From the NCBI GenBank assembly GCA_903903985.1, contig CAIVAT010000145.1:1-64000 (forward strand): a DNA stretch of 64,000 nucleotides, read 5' to 3'. The position numbers and the translations under genes are program-made. This document shows, piece by piece, positions 35,774-46,632 of the stretch (its first letter is position 1; each line of letters begins with the position of its first letter). Source of the stretch: an uncultured Bacteroidales bacterium. GTDB lineage: Bacteria > Bacteroidota > Bacteroidia > Bacteroidales > FEN-979. Below the pieces are notes generated by a model. The model was not told the DNA's origin. It made no database searches and saw only the letters and a list, made by a program, of their open reading frames with translations.

Positions 35774-36874
35774 ATGAAAAACCGATATATATACCCGATT
35801 CTTTTGGTTCTGAGTTTGCTTGGGATTGTTGCGAACGTGCGTAGTCAGGACATGAATTACACGCAGTATTTCAGTACGCCGGTCTATTATAATCCTGCAT
35901 ATACCGGCATCAACTCAGGCATCAGGGCACGATTCCTCTATCGCAACCAATGGCCGAGTCTGCCAGTTTCATATAAGTCCTATTATTTTGCCGCTGACCT
36001 GGGCGACAGGAGTCTCCCGGGTTCCGGCGGCATCGGGCTCATGATCAACCAGGATACGCCGGGTGCCGGGCTGATCAATAATTTCGGGGCTGCCCTGACA
36101 ATTGGCGTGCGCATCCCCATCACAAGTTATATGATCAGCCAGATAGGGATCAAAGCCGGTATCATGCAGCGCAAGGTAAATTGGGATGATTTTGTATTTG
36201 CCGACCAGTTGAGTGCCCAGTATGGAAATATTTACCAAACAGCCTTCATTCCATCAGATGCCAGCAAAAGGGTTGTTCCGGATTTTGGAGCAGGCGGTGT
36301 GTTGCAATTCGTTAATCCTGATGGAAATATCAGTGGCAACATCGGCTTTGCTGTTGACCATATTTTCAGACCGGATGTAAGCTTCCTGAATACCGGCTCT
36401 TCCCCATATCCGCGCAAATGGGTTGGCCAGTTTGATATGATTTTTGTTGTCGGACAGGGTGGATCTTCCATGGTTACCCGTGGCAGTGATGATCCTTTGA
36501 AGATAAATATCGGAGGTATTTATCAGAATCAGGCAAATCTGAATTCGTTACAGGTAGGGCTCAATCTACTCAAGTTTAATATCTATCTGGGCGGTTGGTT
36601 TAAAACAACCATGACCGGGATTGTCAACAGCTCCCTTGCTTTGGTTGCAGGCTACAAGTATACTTTTTATGATGATATGAACATCAAGTTCATGTATAGT
36701 TACGACCTGCAGATTTCGGGGGCACTCCAGGGAACCGGAGGTGCACACGAAATTACGTTGATCCTTGAATTCGACAAGATTTCCCTCTTTGGCAGTGGCG
36801 GCGGCGGATTCGTTCCAGGTGGCAGCGGACGCAGGGGCGGTGGCGGTCCAATGGAAAGCCCTACGTTCTATTAA
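35774..36874 (+). CDS. PorP/SprF-family type IX secretion-associated outer membrane protein
   Basis: This 366-residue protein has a signal peptide (about 1-24, VRSQ) followed by the family start DMNYTQYFSTPVYYNPAYTGI and RFLYRNQWPSLPVSYKSYYFAAD, and a 14-strand-like barrel. The C-terminus carries a Gly-rich extension (GSGGGGFVPGGSGRRGGGG). In Flavobacterium SprF is needed for secretion of the type B cargo SprB, and PorP/SprF genes commonly sit beside a type B substrate gene. Here the gene directly follows the PKD giant, so the two are very likely a cargo-partner pair in one transcript. Confidence 0.9.
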   Translation: MKNRYIYPILLVLSLLGIVANVRSQDMNYTQYFSTPVYYNPAYTGINSGIRARFLYRNQWPSLPVSYKSYYFAADLGDRSLPGSGGIGLMINQDTPGAGLINNFGAALTIGVRIPITSYMISQIGIKAGIMQRKVNWDDFVFADQLSAQYGNIYQTAFIPSDASKRVVPDFGAGGVLQFVNPDGNISGNIGFAVDHIFRPDVSFLNTGSSPYPRKWVGQFDMIFVVGQGGSSMVTRGSDDPLKINIGGIYQNQANLNSLQVGLNLLKFNIYLGGWFKTTMTGIVNSSLALVAGYKYTFYDDMNIKFMYSYDLQISGALQGTGGAHEITLILEFDKISLFGSGGGGFVPGGSGRRGGGGPMESPTFY

Positions 36875-36897
36875 CGACCCATTTTTTACAGGGACGA

Positions 36898-38163
36898 TTA
36901 CATATTCGCAATAATTTCGGTGCCGAATTCAGAACATTTTAATTTCGTGGCACCTTCCATCAACCGTTCAAAATCGTATGTTACCCGTTTGTTCCTGATA
37001 GCGCCTTCCAACCCTTTTACGATCATGTTTGCAGCCTCGGTCCAGCCCATGTATTCCAGCATCATAACCCCGGAAAGGATGACTGAGCCTGGGTTTACCT
37101 GGTCTTTCCCGGCATATTTCGGGGCCGTTCCATGGGTAGCCTCAAAAACGGCATGCCCGGTAACATAATTAATATTTGCTCCCGGAGCAATTCCAATACC
37201 TCCTACGATTGCTGCCAGTGCATCTGAGATATAGTCGCCATTCAAATTCAGGGTTGCAATGACAGAATATTCCGCGGGCCGCGTCAGGATCTGCTGCAGG
37301 AATGCATCTGCAATGACATCCTTGATAATGATTTTCCCGTTTGAAAGGGCTGAATTCTGAGCAGCCTCTGCGGCAACATCACCATCATTGGCTTTGATTT
37401 TATCATAGGTCATCCAGGTAAAGACCTTGTCGCCAAACTCCCGCTCAGCGAGTTCGTATCCCCACTGTTTGAATTGTCCTTCCGTGAATTTCATGATATT
37501 CCCCTTGTGTACGATGGTAACCGAAGGTTTTTTATGGCTGATGGCATAGAGTATCGCAGCCCTGACCAGCCGTTCGGTGCCCTCTTTCGAAACGGGTTTT
37601 ATCCCGATGGAGGAGCTTTCCGGGAAACGGATCTTTTTAACCCCCATCTCCCCGATAAGGAACCTGATCACCTTCTCCACTTCCGGGGTTCCCTGCATCC
37701 ATTCGATCCCGGCATAAATATCTTCCGAGTTTTCACGGAAAATCACCATATCGGTGGTCTCAGGATGTTTAACCGGGGATGGAACCCCTGTGAAATACCG
37801 TACCGGACGTACACAAGTGTAGAGGTCGAGGATCTGGCGCAAGGCGACATTGAGTGACCTGATTCCACCGCCCACCGGGGTCGTCAAAGGCCCTTTGATG
37901 GCAACCAGGTACTCCCTGATCACATCCAGGGTTTCCTGAGGCAGCCATTCACCTGTTTGTTTAAAGGCTTTTTCACCTGCAAGCACTTCCCTCCAGGCAA
38001 TTTTCCGGGTACCGGCATAGGCCTTCTCAACAGCTGCATCCAAAACCCGCACACTGGCACTCCAGATATCCGGCCCCGTTCCATCCCCTTCGATAAATGG
38101 GATGACAGGATTGTTCGGGACGGTAAGTTTCCCATTCATCAGGGTTATTTTTTCTCCGTTCAT
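36898..38163 (-). CDS. icd: NADP-dependent isocitrate dehydrogenase
   Basis: This 421-residue enzyme is of the E. coli Icd type. Substrate-binding residues lie in [26 protein letters not shown] (about residues 98-123), whose serine corresponds to the phosphorylatable Ser113 of E. coli. REN.EDIY.GIEW follows near 143-155. NADP preference is indicated by [17 protein letters not shown] near 339-355, with the Lys-Tyr that contacts the 2'-phosphate. It oxidises isocitrate to 2-oxoglutarate in the TCA cycle. It is encoded on the same strand as, and downstream of, the synthetase-GNAT fusion, with 106 bases between them; acn and gltA lie on the other side. Confidence 0.95.
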   Translation of the reverse strand: MNGEKITLMNGKLTVPNNPVIPFIEGDGTGPDIWSASVRVLDAAVEKAYAGTRKIAWREVLAGEKAFKQTGEWLPQETLDVIREYLVAIKGPLTTPVGGGIRSLNVALRQILDLYTCVRPVRYFTGVPSPVKHPETTDMVIFRENSEDIYAGIEWMQGTPEVEKVIRFLIGEMGVKKIRFPESSSIGIKPVSKEGTERLVRAAILYAISHKKPSVTIVHKGNIMKFTEGQFKQWGYELAEREFGDKVFTWMTYDKIKANDGDVAAEAAQNSALSNGKIIIKDVIADAFLQQILTRPAEYSVIATLNLNGDYISDALAAIVGGIGIAPGANINYVTGHAVFEATHGTAPKYAGKDQVNPGSVILSGVMMLEYMGWTEAANMIVKGLEGAIRNKRVTYDFERLMEGATKLKCSEFGTEIIANM

Positions 38164-38269
38164 AAAATCAAGATTATTTTGTAAAATTTAAAGCTAAAAT
38201 GTAAAGACTAAAACCACTTGCATACTATCCAATGTCACATCTTATGTCTTACGGGTTGCAAAAGTACAA

Positions 38270-41200
38270 TTATTTTAGCTTTTTGATCAGCGCCCCCCAT
38301 TGCTTATCAACCTCAAAGAAATGTTTAAGATAATAATTCCCAAAGAGGAAGTGGGCTTTGATCACTTCGATGCCCCTGGCTGCCATGCTTGCAAAGAAAT
38401 TTTCAATCATGCCTGAGGCGATGCCTTTCCCCTGAAGGGAGGAAGTAACCACGATGCCATCGAGCAGGATGTTATGGTCTTCAATATAGCGGAAGGTGAT
38501 ACCGCCGACTATTTTATCATTTTCATCCGTCAAAACATACTGATGGTCGCTATCTGTGATCTCTTTGGGGTAATTTTCCCGGAAGAACAGTTGATATAAC
38601 TGGCCGATTTCACGCGCAGCTACCGGTTCTCTCAGAATGTAACGTATTCCCGATTTATCCTGGAATGAAAAGCGAACAACCACATGTTCCTGCTGATTTT
38701 CTCCCACCTTCATAAAATCAAACCCCTGTTCACCCTGAAGGCGCGGGAAAACCATCCGGCTGAAAACGTTTTTATCTTCGGGATTGCTTAATCCCGATTG
38801 AAGATCTGACAGTTCGGTTAACTGGATCGCCAGTCCATCGGGCTGTCCGGCCATCCGTTTTAAAAGCCTGTCGAAAGCAGATTGCAGTTCGTCATGGGCA
38901 TCTGAAAAATAGGTGTGACGGTACAGGAAATAACGCACGAGTTCAGCATACTGATGTAATTTGTAAAGTTCAAGTAACTCGATGCAGGTTTGTTCCCTGG
39001 CAACAAATGTCGTAAGCGGGTTCATTTTATACCAGTCCTGGTATTGATCGATCGCACTGAACAGTGCGACAGGCATATAATACCGGTTGATGGAGCTTTC
39101 AAGGTACTGGTCAAGATGATCCCTGAATTCAGTAGCGTCAAAACACATGATTGATTTTGATCTCAGATCATGCCTGAGTTTCATAAGAAATTGCCTGGCT
39201 TCTGTTTTGCCAAGTGCCTCGATACATGCATCAAATATCCAGGTCACTTCAAGTTGATTCTGACACCAGGGGTAGATGGAAGCGGTTTTACAGTAGTAAT
39301 CCTGTAGCATGGGTTCAACCAGGGACAGTGCATTTTTATATGGAGACCATCCGGCCAGTGATAAGATTACCGCACTTTCACGGAAATCCATCTCGGGTAT
39401 AGCGACATTGGATGGAGAAATAGCACCCGGAACGATCTGGTTGCCACTATGATGCCATGCCTTGAAGATCACTGCAAAGGATTTGATGAATATTTTTTTC
39501 CATGCATTGCCCCGTACAAAACCCGAAGAACGGTGAATCTCAGATAACTCACGGATTTTGTCCCATGCGGTCAACCCTCCGATATACTGCGTGGTCAAAA
39601 CTCCAAGGTTTGGCCTGCTGCTGCCAAGCATGGGGGCTACTGCCGGTCCGTATGGGAATCCCGCCAGCGATGCCAGCCAGTAAAATGTTTCCGGCCGGGG
39701 TCTGAAATCAGGGTTTTCACTCATCACCATGTGCAGGTCAAAGTGCTTCCCGTCAATGGTATTGATAGAGAGCCGGTAGTGTTTAAATTCTTTAAATGCC
39801 AGCAACCGTAAAATCCAGATTCCTTTGTCGGGAACTATATCAAGGTCAAAATCACGTTCATTAAAAGTAAGGATGATACTCTCCTTCAGAAAAGTTGTAG
39901 ATTGGAAAATGTTTGCAACACGCTGTTTTTCAGTATCGGTAATACCGTGTTCAAAAACAAGTTTTGATTTCCACTTCGAAATACCATGGCGGATGGACTC
40001 CTTTTCAACTTTTTTCTCAAAAACTTCAGCCAGGGAATAGAAATAGGTCTCAGCTTTTTTTGAAAGAAACAGATCCTGTTTATGGAGGATCCACCGTGAA
40101 AGCTCAGCCCTTACCGGAACATAATATTCCAGGTGCAGTACCGCGAAATTGTAAAGCATTCCAAGTACATCCCCGAATGCGTTCTGGTGCTTTTTCGACG
40201 CAGGCCAGTTCAGATTTGTCCTATACCAGTATAGCCTTTGTTTAAGGGCATCAAGACGGTGTTTCCCGAAATTGCTAGATGCAATTTCCCTGATCGAAGT
40301 TTCATTGAGGAAGGAGAGACCGGATTCGATGAACGAAGGCATGTTTTGAATGTCTTCCGGATTCGGAGCTTTCAAAAGGATCAACCGGTAAGCCATGCAC
40401 CGGATCTCTTCTTCCGGGTGATAGGCAAGTGCTTCCAGGCGATACCTGATGACCACCGCAAGTCGTGGTTCTGCCTGGATCAGTATTTTCCCAAGCTCCT
40501 CGGTAGCTTTATATGCTTCAGCAAGTCCGCGGAAAAAAACACTAAAAAGCAGGTAGTTCACTTCGATCAGTTGCTGATCACGAATTGATTTGATAACCGG
40601 GAAATTCTTTACATCATATTGCTTAAATCCAGGGAGATACGCGCTGGCCGAGATAAAATGCATGGGGAGATCCCAACCCTCCTTGACAGGACAGAAATTG
40701 ATGATCGCCGGGTTTCCAATCCAGATCTTTGGCTGACGAGTAATCATTCCAATATCGATATTGCTGGATTCAATATGGTATTTTAAATGGCCGATCTGAA
40801 TCCACTTGCCTTTCATTTTCCTGATGTAAAGTGTAGATCCGTCGCGCCGGTTGATCAACCGGTGGCGATCGTACCGAATATCAGTTTCCAGGATTCCAAG
40901 ATCACGGTAAAACCATTTTGGGATGGTGACCGTAAGATCACCCGTATCGATTTTTACAAACGTACTTTGATATAATGATTCAATTGCTTCTTTGAAATTC
41001 GCTTCGATTGCTTTACGGTTAAAAGAGTCTTTTGGCGTGAGTTCTCCTTTTTCACTGCTGAATTCCCGGTCAAGAATTGTAAAATTAATTACCCGCTCAT
41101 AAGGTGCCACTCCCGTATTTGCCGCCATGACGATTTGGTGAAAGTATTCAGCCTCATTATCCCCACCAAGTGAATCAAAAATGGCGTCGGATTTGTCAGG

Positions 41201-42859
41201 AACAATCAGCAGTACATTGTAGGGGCGGTTGTCGCCAACCAGGAAAACACTTTTAATTCCCGGTACTTTGTAAAATTTCTTTTCAATAACCTGGGGGGCC
41301 ACCGTCTGACCGCGGTTATTTTTATAGATGTCTTTCACCCGGTCAATGATCTGGTAATAGCCATCCCTGGAAATTTTAAAGACATCGCCGGTTGAAAGCC
41401 ACAGGTCTGCTTCTTCAGAAACAGGATACGGGATCCTGTCACCAGGCCCCGCTGCCTCAAGGTACCGTCCAATGTAATGTCCACTGAGTTCAAGTTCAGA
41501 CCCGCTTTTAAGCCTGGTCCGAACGCCCGGCAATGGGATTCCAACACTGAATTCCTTGTATTTTCCAGGCGGGGTCATGGTAATCCCCCCGGTGGCTTCT
41601 GTCATGCCAAAACCACTGTTCAGGCAAATGCCGTACTGATTGAAAAATTTAAAAACTTCAGGGTCAAGATAGCCGGCAGCCGATAATCCCCAGTGAAGGT
41701 TGATTCCAACCACATCCCGTACAGCCTGTTCACGAAGTTCGGGATTGTCAACATTGCTGATCTTTTCCAGGCATCGTTCAAAAAGCTCCTGCCACCGGAG
41801 CGGGATGCTGATAAAGCCGGATGGGTTCATTTTCGGAAACAGGGAAAGCAGAGTTTCAGAGGATGTATTCCCGGCGAAAATATACGTCCCGTTCCAGAAG
41901 ATGGCACCCGTCATTTCGAGGTACCGGCCGAAAGTATGGAAGAGTGGCAGATAGCACAGGAATACTTCATCACCAACCCGGGGTAACGCTGCCGCCCGGG
42001 CAAACCTTTTCGAAACGATGTTGTATATGGAGAAAGAAACACCTTTCGGAAGGCCGGTGCTGCCTGATGTGAACATGGTCGTAGCTACCTCGTTGTTGGC
42101 TTTCCTGGGCTGGCGCCCAAGAATGGTATCCATGTCCCAGTGCGATATTTTTTTACATTCCTCAACCAGGTAAGGAATGTGGCGGGTTTTAGAGGTGACA
42201 GGCTGCAAGGAAAAAATCGTGAATTTGATCTCCGCCTTTTCATGGATCTTTTGAAGTACCTGCAACCGCTCCTCCGTGTCAGCCAGGGCAATGGTAATCT
42301 TTAATTCGTTAAAAATGGGCAGAAGGACGTCGATTTTGAAATGCGGACTGAGCGGGGTATCGTAAATGCCGAACATCAGGCAAGCGAGGTCGGTACAGGC
42401 CCCCTCCAGGCAATTCTCGGTATACACTGCAACCCTGGGAGAAACGGGATCGGTTTGATAAAACACACTGGCTATTTCACGCAGGTGGCGGAAGATTTGT
42501 TCATAGGTCCAGTCCAATGGCATGGAAGAGGTCATGTCTTTGAACAATATATGGTTCGGGTGTTCAGCAACCCGTTGTTCCATCATATCGCGGAGATCGT
42601 AATTCGTATGCTGGATGATGCGGAAAACGATTTCAGCCCACCTTTTCCGGTGATCATCCGTCTCCATGGCCAATAGAAAAACCGATTTTTTGGTAACGTC
42701 CAGGAAATCGAACCAGAAGGAATGTTGAAATAACTTCTCCTGATGTCTGGTAAAAATACGCTCTGATTCCTCCACAATGCCGATGGAGGTAGAATGGACA
42801 TTCACCCCGGAAACATGCATGTTTTTCCATTGTTCCAGCAGCGATTCTAATTCCAACAT
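38270..42859 (-). CDS. Acyl-CoA synthetase / kinase-like / GNAT acetyltransferase fusion protein
   Basis: This single 1529-residue protein has an AMP-forming acyl-CoA synthetase domain at about 90-640: TSGSTGLPKG at 264-273, GFGMTEATGG at 416-425, STGDVF at 489-494, DRVKDIYKNNRGQ at 506-518 and a TPKDSFNRK segment at 608-616 for the C-terminal lysine. Residues 640-950 are mostly helical with no family I recognise. Residues about 960-1165 look like a degenerate kinase fold: a hinge-like GVLTTQYIGGLT, then IVPGAISPSNVAI (1142-1154) where a kinase would have HGDxxxxN, so the catalytic Asp is Ala. Residues about 1395-1529 are a GNAT domain with acetyl-CoA loop SLQGKGIASGMI (1474-1485). It lies between icd and acn-gltA. 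Role unknown; protein acylation or lipid activation are guesses. Confidence 0.8.
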   Translation of the reverse strand: MLELESLLEQWKNMHVSGVNVHSTSIGIVEESERIFTRHQEKLFQHSFWFDFLDVTKKSVFLLAMETDDHRKRWAEIVFRIIQHTNYDLRDMMEQRVAEHPNHILFKDMTSSMPLDWTYEQIFRHLREIASVFYQTDPVSPRVAVYTENCLEGACTDLACLMFGIYDTPLSPHFKIDVLLPIFNELKITIALADTEERLQVLQKIHEKAEIKFTIFSLQPVTSKTRHIPYLVEECKKISHWDMDTILGRQPRKANNEVATTMFTSGSTGLPKGVSFSIYNIVSKRFARAAALPRVGDEVFLCYLPLFHTFGRYLEMTGAIFWNGTYIFAGNTSSETLLSLFPKMNPSGFISIPLRWQELFERCLEKISNVDNPELREQAVRDVVGINLHWGLSAAGYLDPEVFKFFNQYGICLNSGFGMTEATGGITMTPPGKYKEFSVGIPLPGVRTRLKSGSELELSGHYIGRYLEAAGPGDRIPYPVSEEADLWLSTGDVFKISRDGYYQIIDRVKDIYKNNRGQTVAPQVIEKKFYKVPGIKSVFLVGDNRPYNVLLIVPDKSDAIFDSLGGDNEAEYFHQIVMAANTGVAPYERVINFTILDREFSSEKGELTPKDSFNRKAIEANFKEAIESLYQSTFVKIDTGDLTVTIPKWFYRDLGILETDIRYDRHRLINRRDGSTLYIRKMKGKWIQIGHLKYHIESSNIDIGMITRQPKIWIGNPAIINFCPVKEGWDLPMHFISASAYLPGFKQYDVKNFPVIKSIRDQQLIEVNYLLFSVFFRGLAEAYKATEELGKILIQAEPRLAVVIRYRLEALAYHPEEEIRCMAYRLILLKAPNPEDIQNMPSFIESGLSFLNETSIREIASSNFGKHRLDALKQRLYWYRTNLNWPASKKHQNAFGDVLGMLYNFAVLHLEYYVPVRAELSRWILHKQDLFLSKKAETYFYSLAEVFEKKVEKESIRHGISKWKSKLVFEHGITDTEKQRVANIFQSTTFLKESIILTFNERDFDLDIVPDKGIWILRLLAFKEFKHYRLSINTIDGKHFDLHMVMSENPDFRPRPETFYWLASLAGFPYGPAVAPMLGSSRPNLGVLTTQYIGGLTAWDKIRELSEIHRSSGFVRGNAWKKIFIKSFAVIFKAWHHSGNQIVPGAISPSNVAIPEMDFRESAVILSLAGWSPYKNALSLVEPMLQDYYCKTASIYPWCQNQLEVTWIFDACIEALGKTEARQFLMKLRHDLRSKSIMCFDATEFRDHLDQYLESSINRYYMPVALFSAIDQYQDWYKMNPLTTFVAREQTCIELLELYKLHQYAELVRYFLYRHTYFSDAHDELQSAFDRLLKRMAGQPDGLAIQLTELSDLQSGLSNPEDKNVFSRMVFPRLQGEQGFDFMKVGENQQEHVVVRFSFQDKSGIRYILREPVAAREIGQLYQLFFRENYPKEITDSDHQYVLTDENDKIVGGITFRYIEDHNILLDGIVVTSSLQGKGIASGMIENFFASMAARGIEVIKAHFLFGNYYLKHFFEVDKQWGALIKKLK

Positions 42860-42976
42860 GTGATAAATGGTTTGAGGATGAAAATTTTTATAAATTTATG
42901 ACGTTATTTTTAATAAAAACTATTACATTTAAACTTCTAAATATATCATTTAGTTTACATATCAAATAATTTATTT

Positions 42977-45235
42977 ATGTTTCTGAATACTAAGTTAATA
43001 CAAGACACATACGAAAAGATTTCAAAAGGGGTTGTACACGCAAAACTGTTGCTTGATAAACCATTGACGCTGACTGAGAAGATACTATATGGTCATTTAT
43101 TCGATTTGAATCCGGCCGTTCCGCTCCATCGTGGAGTGGATTATGTCAATTTCTCACCCGACCGGGTGGCCATGCAGGATGCCACTGCTCAAATGGCGCT
43201 GCTGCAATTCATGACTGCCGGCCGGGATGTCACTGCGGTTCCTTCGACGGTGCATTGCGATCATCTGATCCAGGCACAACTCGGGGTTAAAACCGACCTG
43301 GCGACAGCCATGGTGCAAAACAAGGAGGTTTATGATTTTCTTGAAACAGTGTCGGCCAAGTACGGTATCGGGTTTTGGAAACCCGGCGCAGGGATCATCC
43401 ACCAGGTCATTTTTGAAAATTATGCATTCCCCGGCGGAATGATGATCGGAACAGATTCACATACCCCAAATGCCGGAGGACTGGGCATGGTTGCCATCGG
43501 GGTTGGCGGGGCCGATGCCGTCGATGTGATGTCGGGAATGCCTCTTGAGCTGAAAATGCCAAAAATACTGGGAATCGAACTCACAGGGGAATTGAGTGGA
43601 TGGGCTTCAGCCAAGGATGTTATCCTTAAATTAGCCGGGATCCTTACTGTGAAAGGCGGAACTGGCTATATTGTTGAATATTTTGGCGAAGGAGCTGAGA
43701 CGCTCTCCTGTACCGGTAAAGGAACGATCTGCAACATGGGCGCCGAGATCGGAGCCACCTGTTCGTTATTTTCGTATGACCCAAAGATGAAGGCTTACCT
43801 GGTTTCGACCGGACGAACGGAAGTGGCGGCACTTGCAGATAACTATGCAGGTTACCTGGCTCCGGATGCCGAGGTACGGGCAAACCCCGAATTGTACTAC
43901 GACCAGTATATCAGGTTGAACCTGTCGGAGGTCGAACCATACATCAACGGGCCGTTCTCTCCTGATGTGGCGCACCCGATCTCTGAATTTAAGGCGTTTG
44001 TTCAGGCAAATAATTATCCGGAAACACTGGAAGTCGGGCTGATCGGTTCATGCACGAACTCCTCTTATGAAGATATCTCACGTGCCGCTTCAGTGGCCAA
44101 GCAGGCCAGCGAGAAAAATTTAAAAGTGAAATCGGAGTTTGTCGTTACACCCGGATCGGAGCAGATACGTTATACTTGCGAACGCGATGGTTTACTGGAG
44201 GTGTTCAACAACATCGGCGGTGTGATCATGGCCAATGCCTGTGGCCCCTGCATCGGGCAATGGTCGCGTAAAATGGATAATCCCGAACGCAGGAACTCCA
44301 TTTTAAACTCGTTCAACCGGAACTTCGCTAAAAGGAATGATGGCAATGCAGGAACACACAGTTTTATTGCTTCTCCCGAAATCGTAACCGCCCTGACCCT
44401 GGCAGGCAGCCTTACTTTTAACCCCCTTCAGGATTCTCTCATCAATGAATCAGGCCTGCAGGTGAAACTTGATGAACCTCATGGAGAGGAACTTCCGTTG
44501 AACGGTTTTGAAGTGAAGGATCCGGGTTACCTTGCCCCGCCTGCGAATGCAGCATCATTGACCGTGCGCGTAAGCCCGGATTCCGAAAGGCTGCAACTCC
44601 TTGAACCTTTTACGCCCTGGGATGGAAAAGACCTCCAGGGGATGCGGCTGCTGATCAAGGCAAAGGGGAAATGTACTACCGATCATATTTCGATGGCCGG
44701 CCCCTGGCTGAAATTTCGCGGGCACCTCGATAACATCTCCAATAACCTGCTCATGGGGGCAGTCAACTTTTTCAATGACAAAACCAATGCAGTTAAAAAG
44801 CCTGAAACCGGTGATTACGGGGAGGTTTCAAAAACAGCACGCTATTATAAGGCCAAAGGGGTACCGACGATCATTGTGGGTGATGAGAACTACGGTGAAG
44901 GATCCTCCCGCGAACATGCCGCCATGGAACCACGCCACCTTGGCGTTCGGGCCGTACTGGTTAAATCATTTGCCCGGATACACGAAACCAACCTGAAAAA
45001 GCAGGGCATGCTGGCGCTCACCTTTGCCAGCCCGGAAGACTACAACAAAATCAGGGAAGACGATACATTCGACCTTTCAGGGCTGGAAAGTTTTGCCCCC
45101 GGGAAACCCCTGTCCCTTACAATCCGGCATGCTGACAATACAGTTGAAAAGATTTTATTGACACATAGTTACAGTGACCTGCAAATACACTGGTTCAAAG
45201 CAGGCAGCGCCCTTAATTACATGAAAACCCTTTAA
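42977..45235 (+). CDS. acnA: Aconitate hydratase
   Basis: This 752-residue aconitase carries the three cysteine ligands of the [4Fe-4S] cluster: Cys359 in [10 protein letters not shown] and Cys422/Cys425 in [11 protein letters not shown]. The swivel domain follows (about 565-752) with [14 protein letters not shown], which holds catalytic residues. It isomerises citrate to isocitrate. The citrate synthase gene begins 11 bases after its stop. The 116-base AT-rich gap upstream separates it from the divergent fusion gene and must hold both promoters, though neither matches the consensus cleanly. The symbol follows the family; the length and motifs resemble mitochondrial-type aconitase. Confidence 0.94.
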   Translation: MFLNTKLIQDTYEKISKGVVHAKLLLDKPLTLTEKILYGHLFDLNPAVPLHRGVDYVNFSPDRVAMQDATAQMALLQFMTAGRDVTAVPSTVHCDHLIQAQLGVKTDLATAMVQNKEVYDFLETVSAKYGIGFWKPGAGIIHQVIFENYAFPGGMMIGTDSHTPNAGGLGMVAIGVGGADAVDVMSGMPLELKMPKILGIELTGELSGWASAKDVILKLAGILTVKGGTGYIVEYFGEGAETLSCTGKGTICNMGAEIGATCSLFSYDPKMKAYLVSTGRTEVAALADNYAGYLAPDAEVRANPELYYDQYIRLNLSEVEPYINGPFSPDVAHPISEFKAFVQANNYPETLEVGLIGSCTNSSYEDISRAASVAKQASEKNLKVKSEFVVTPGSEQIRYTCERDGLLEVFNNIGGVIMANACGPCIGQWSRKMDNPERRNSILNSFNRNFAKRNDGNAGTHSFIASPEIVTALTLAGSLTFNPLQDSLINESGLQVKLDEPHGEELPLNGFEVKDPGYLAPPANAASLTVRVSPDSERLQLLEPFTPWDGKDLQGMRLLIKAKGKCTTDHISMAGPWLKFRGHLDNISNNLLMGAVNFFNDKTNAVKKPETGDYGEVSKTARYYKAKGVPTIIVGDENYGEGSSREHAAMEPRHLGVRAVLVKSFARIHETNLKKQGMLALTFASPEDYNKIREDDTFDLSGLESFAPGKPLSLTIRHADNTVEKILLTHSYSDLQIHWFKAGSALNYMKTL

Positions 45236-45246
45236 AACAAAAACCT

Positions 45247-46593
45247 ATGATAATTGATGATTTCCTTCAGGATCTGGCTAAACTGACCGTAGAATCCTGT
45301 ACCATAGAAGAAAGCTTATTCAAACAATTCGATGTGAAACGCGGCTTGCGGAATGCCGATCATACCGGTGTGCTTGTCGGGCTAACACGTGTTGGCAGTG
45401 TGGTAGGCTATGAAAAGATAGATGGAAAGCTTGAAGCCATTGATGGCAAGCTGATCTATCGTGGAATCGATATCCGGGACCTGGTACATGGCTGCCAGGA
45501 AGCAAAACGCCCCGGATTTGATGAAACCGTTTTCCTGCTGCTTTTTGGCAAGCTGCCATTAAAGGAAGAACTTGATAAGTTCTCCGAAGGACTTGCCGTG
45601 TTGCGTTCATTGCCTGAAAATTTCAACCGCGACATGATCCTGACCATGAAAGGCAAGGATATCATGAACATGCTGGCACGATCAATCCTGGCACTCTATA
45701 CCCTTGACGAAAAAGCTGACGACACCTCCATTGAGAACATCCTGAGGCAATCGATCAGCCTCATTGCGAAGATCTCCACCATCGCAGTCTATTCCTATCA
45801 TTCCATGCGCCACCTGATCTATTATGATACGCTTACAGTAAGGTACCCTGATAAAAAATTGAGTACGGCTGCAAATTTCCTGTACATGCTCAAGGGCAAT
45901 GATTACACGGCACTCGAGGCAGAACTGCTTGATCTTTCGCTGGTGCTGCATGCAGAACACAGCGGCGGAAACAACTCCACTTTTACAACACGCGTGGTTA
46001 GTTCAAGCGGTACAGATACCTATTCAGCCATCGTGGCAGCCATTGGTTCGCTCAAAGGACCATTGCATGGCGGGGCCAACCTGCAGGTGATCGAAATGAT
46101 GGAAAACATCAAGGCAAACGTGAAAAACTGGGCCAACGATGATGAGGTTGCCGAATACCTGCGTAAAATTACCAGGAAAGAGGTCCACGATAAATCGGGA
46201 AAAATATACGGATTCGGCCATGCCGTTTATACTGTTTCTGATCCAAGGGCCATCCTTCTAAAAGAAAAAGCCCGCTTGCTGTCCATCGAAAAAGGCAGGG
46301 AGGATGAAATGGCGCTCTATGAAGCCATCGAACGGATCGGTCCGGAAATATTCTATGAATTCAAAGGAACACAGGATAAACTTATTTCTCCCAATGTCGA
46401 TTTTTATTCCGGATTTGTATATGAATGCCTGAAGATCCCTAAAGAACTTTATACCCCGTTGTTCGCCATCTCCCGCATCAGCGGATGGTGCGCACACCGG
46501 CTGGAAGAGATGATCAGCGGACGCAGGATCATTCGCCCGGCCTATAAAACGGTGGAACCCCCGAGGAACTATGTTCCATTGGAAGACAGGTAG
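45247..46593 (+). CDS. gltA: Citrate synthase
   Basis: This 448-residue citrate synthase has a long N-terminal extension before the conserved core. Catalytic regions are HAEHSGGNNSTFTTRVVSS near residues 237-255, GPLHGGANLQVIEMM near 272-286 and FGHAVYTVSDPRA near 322-334, with the His and Asp used in condensation of acetyl-CoA and oxaloacetate. It forms an operon with acnA (11-base gap). It could accept propionyl-CoA as 2-methylcitrate synthase, but coupling to acnA and proximity of icd favour citrate synthase. The stop is followed immediately by a word-repeat tract. Confidence 0.93.
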   Translation: MIIDDFLQDLAKLTVESCTIEESLFKQFDVKRGLRNADHTGVLVGLTRVGSVVGYEKIDGKLEAIDGKLIYRGIDIRDLVHGCQEAKRPGFDETVFLLLFGKLPLKEELDKFSEGLAVLRSLPENFNRDMILTMKGKDIMNMLARSILALYTLDEKADDTSIENILRQSISLIAKISTIAVYSYHSMRHLIYYDTLTVRYPDKKLSTAANFLYMLKGNDYTALEAELLDLSLVLHAEHSGGNNSTFTTRVVSSSGTDTYSAIVAAIGSLKGPLHGGANLQVIEMMENIKANVKNWANDDEVAEYLRKITRKEVHDKSGKIYGFGHAVYTVSDPRAILLKEKARLLSIEKGREDEMALYEAIERIGPEIFYEFKGTQDKLISPNVDFYSGFVYECLKIPKELYTPLFAISRISGWCAHRLEEMISGRRIIRPAYKTVEPPRNYVPLEDR

Positions 46594-46632
46594 ACGAATC
46601 GATATTTACGATTTACGATTTGTCATTTGTGA
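46594..46632. repeat. Word-repeat tract between convergent gltA and SDR genes
   Basis: ACGAATCGATATTTACGATT, then TACGATTTGTCATTTGTGA. It begins at the base after the gltA stop and contains the SDR gene's stop codon (46606-46608) and its last eight codons. Confidence 0.6.
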
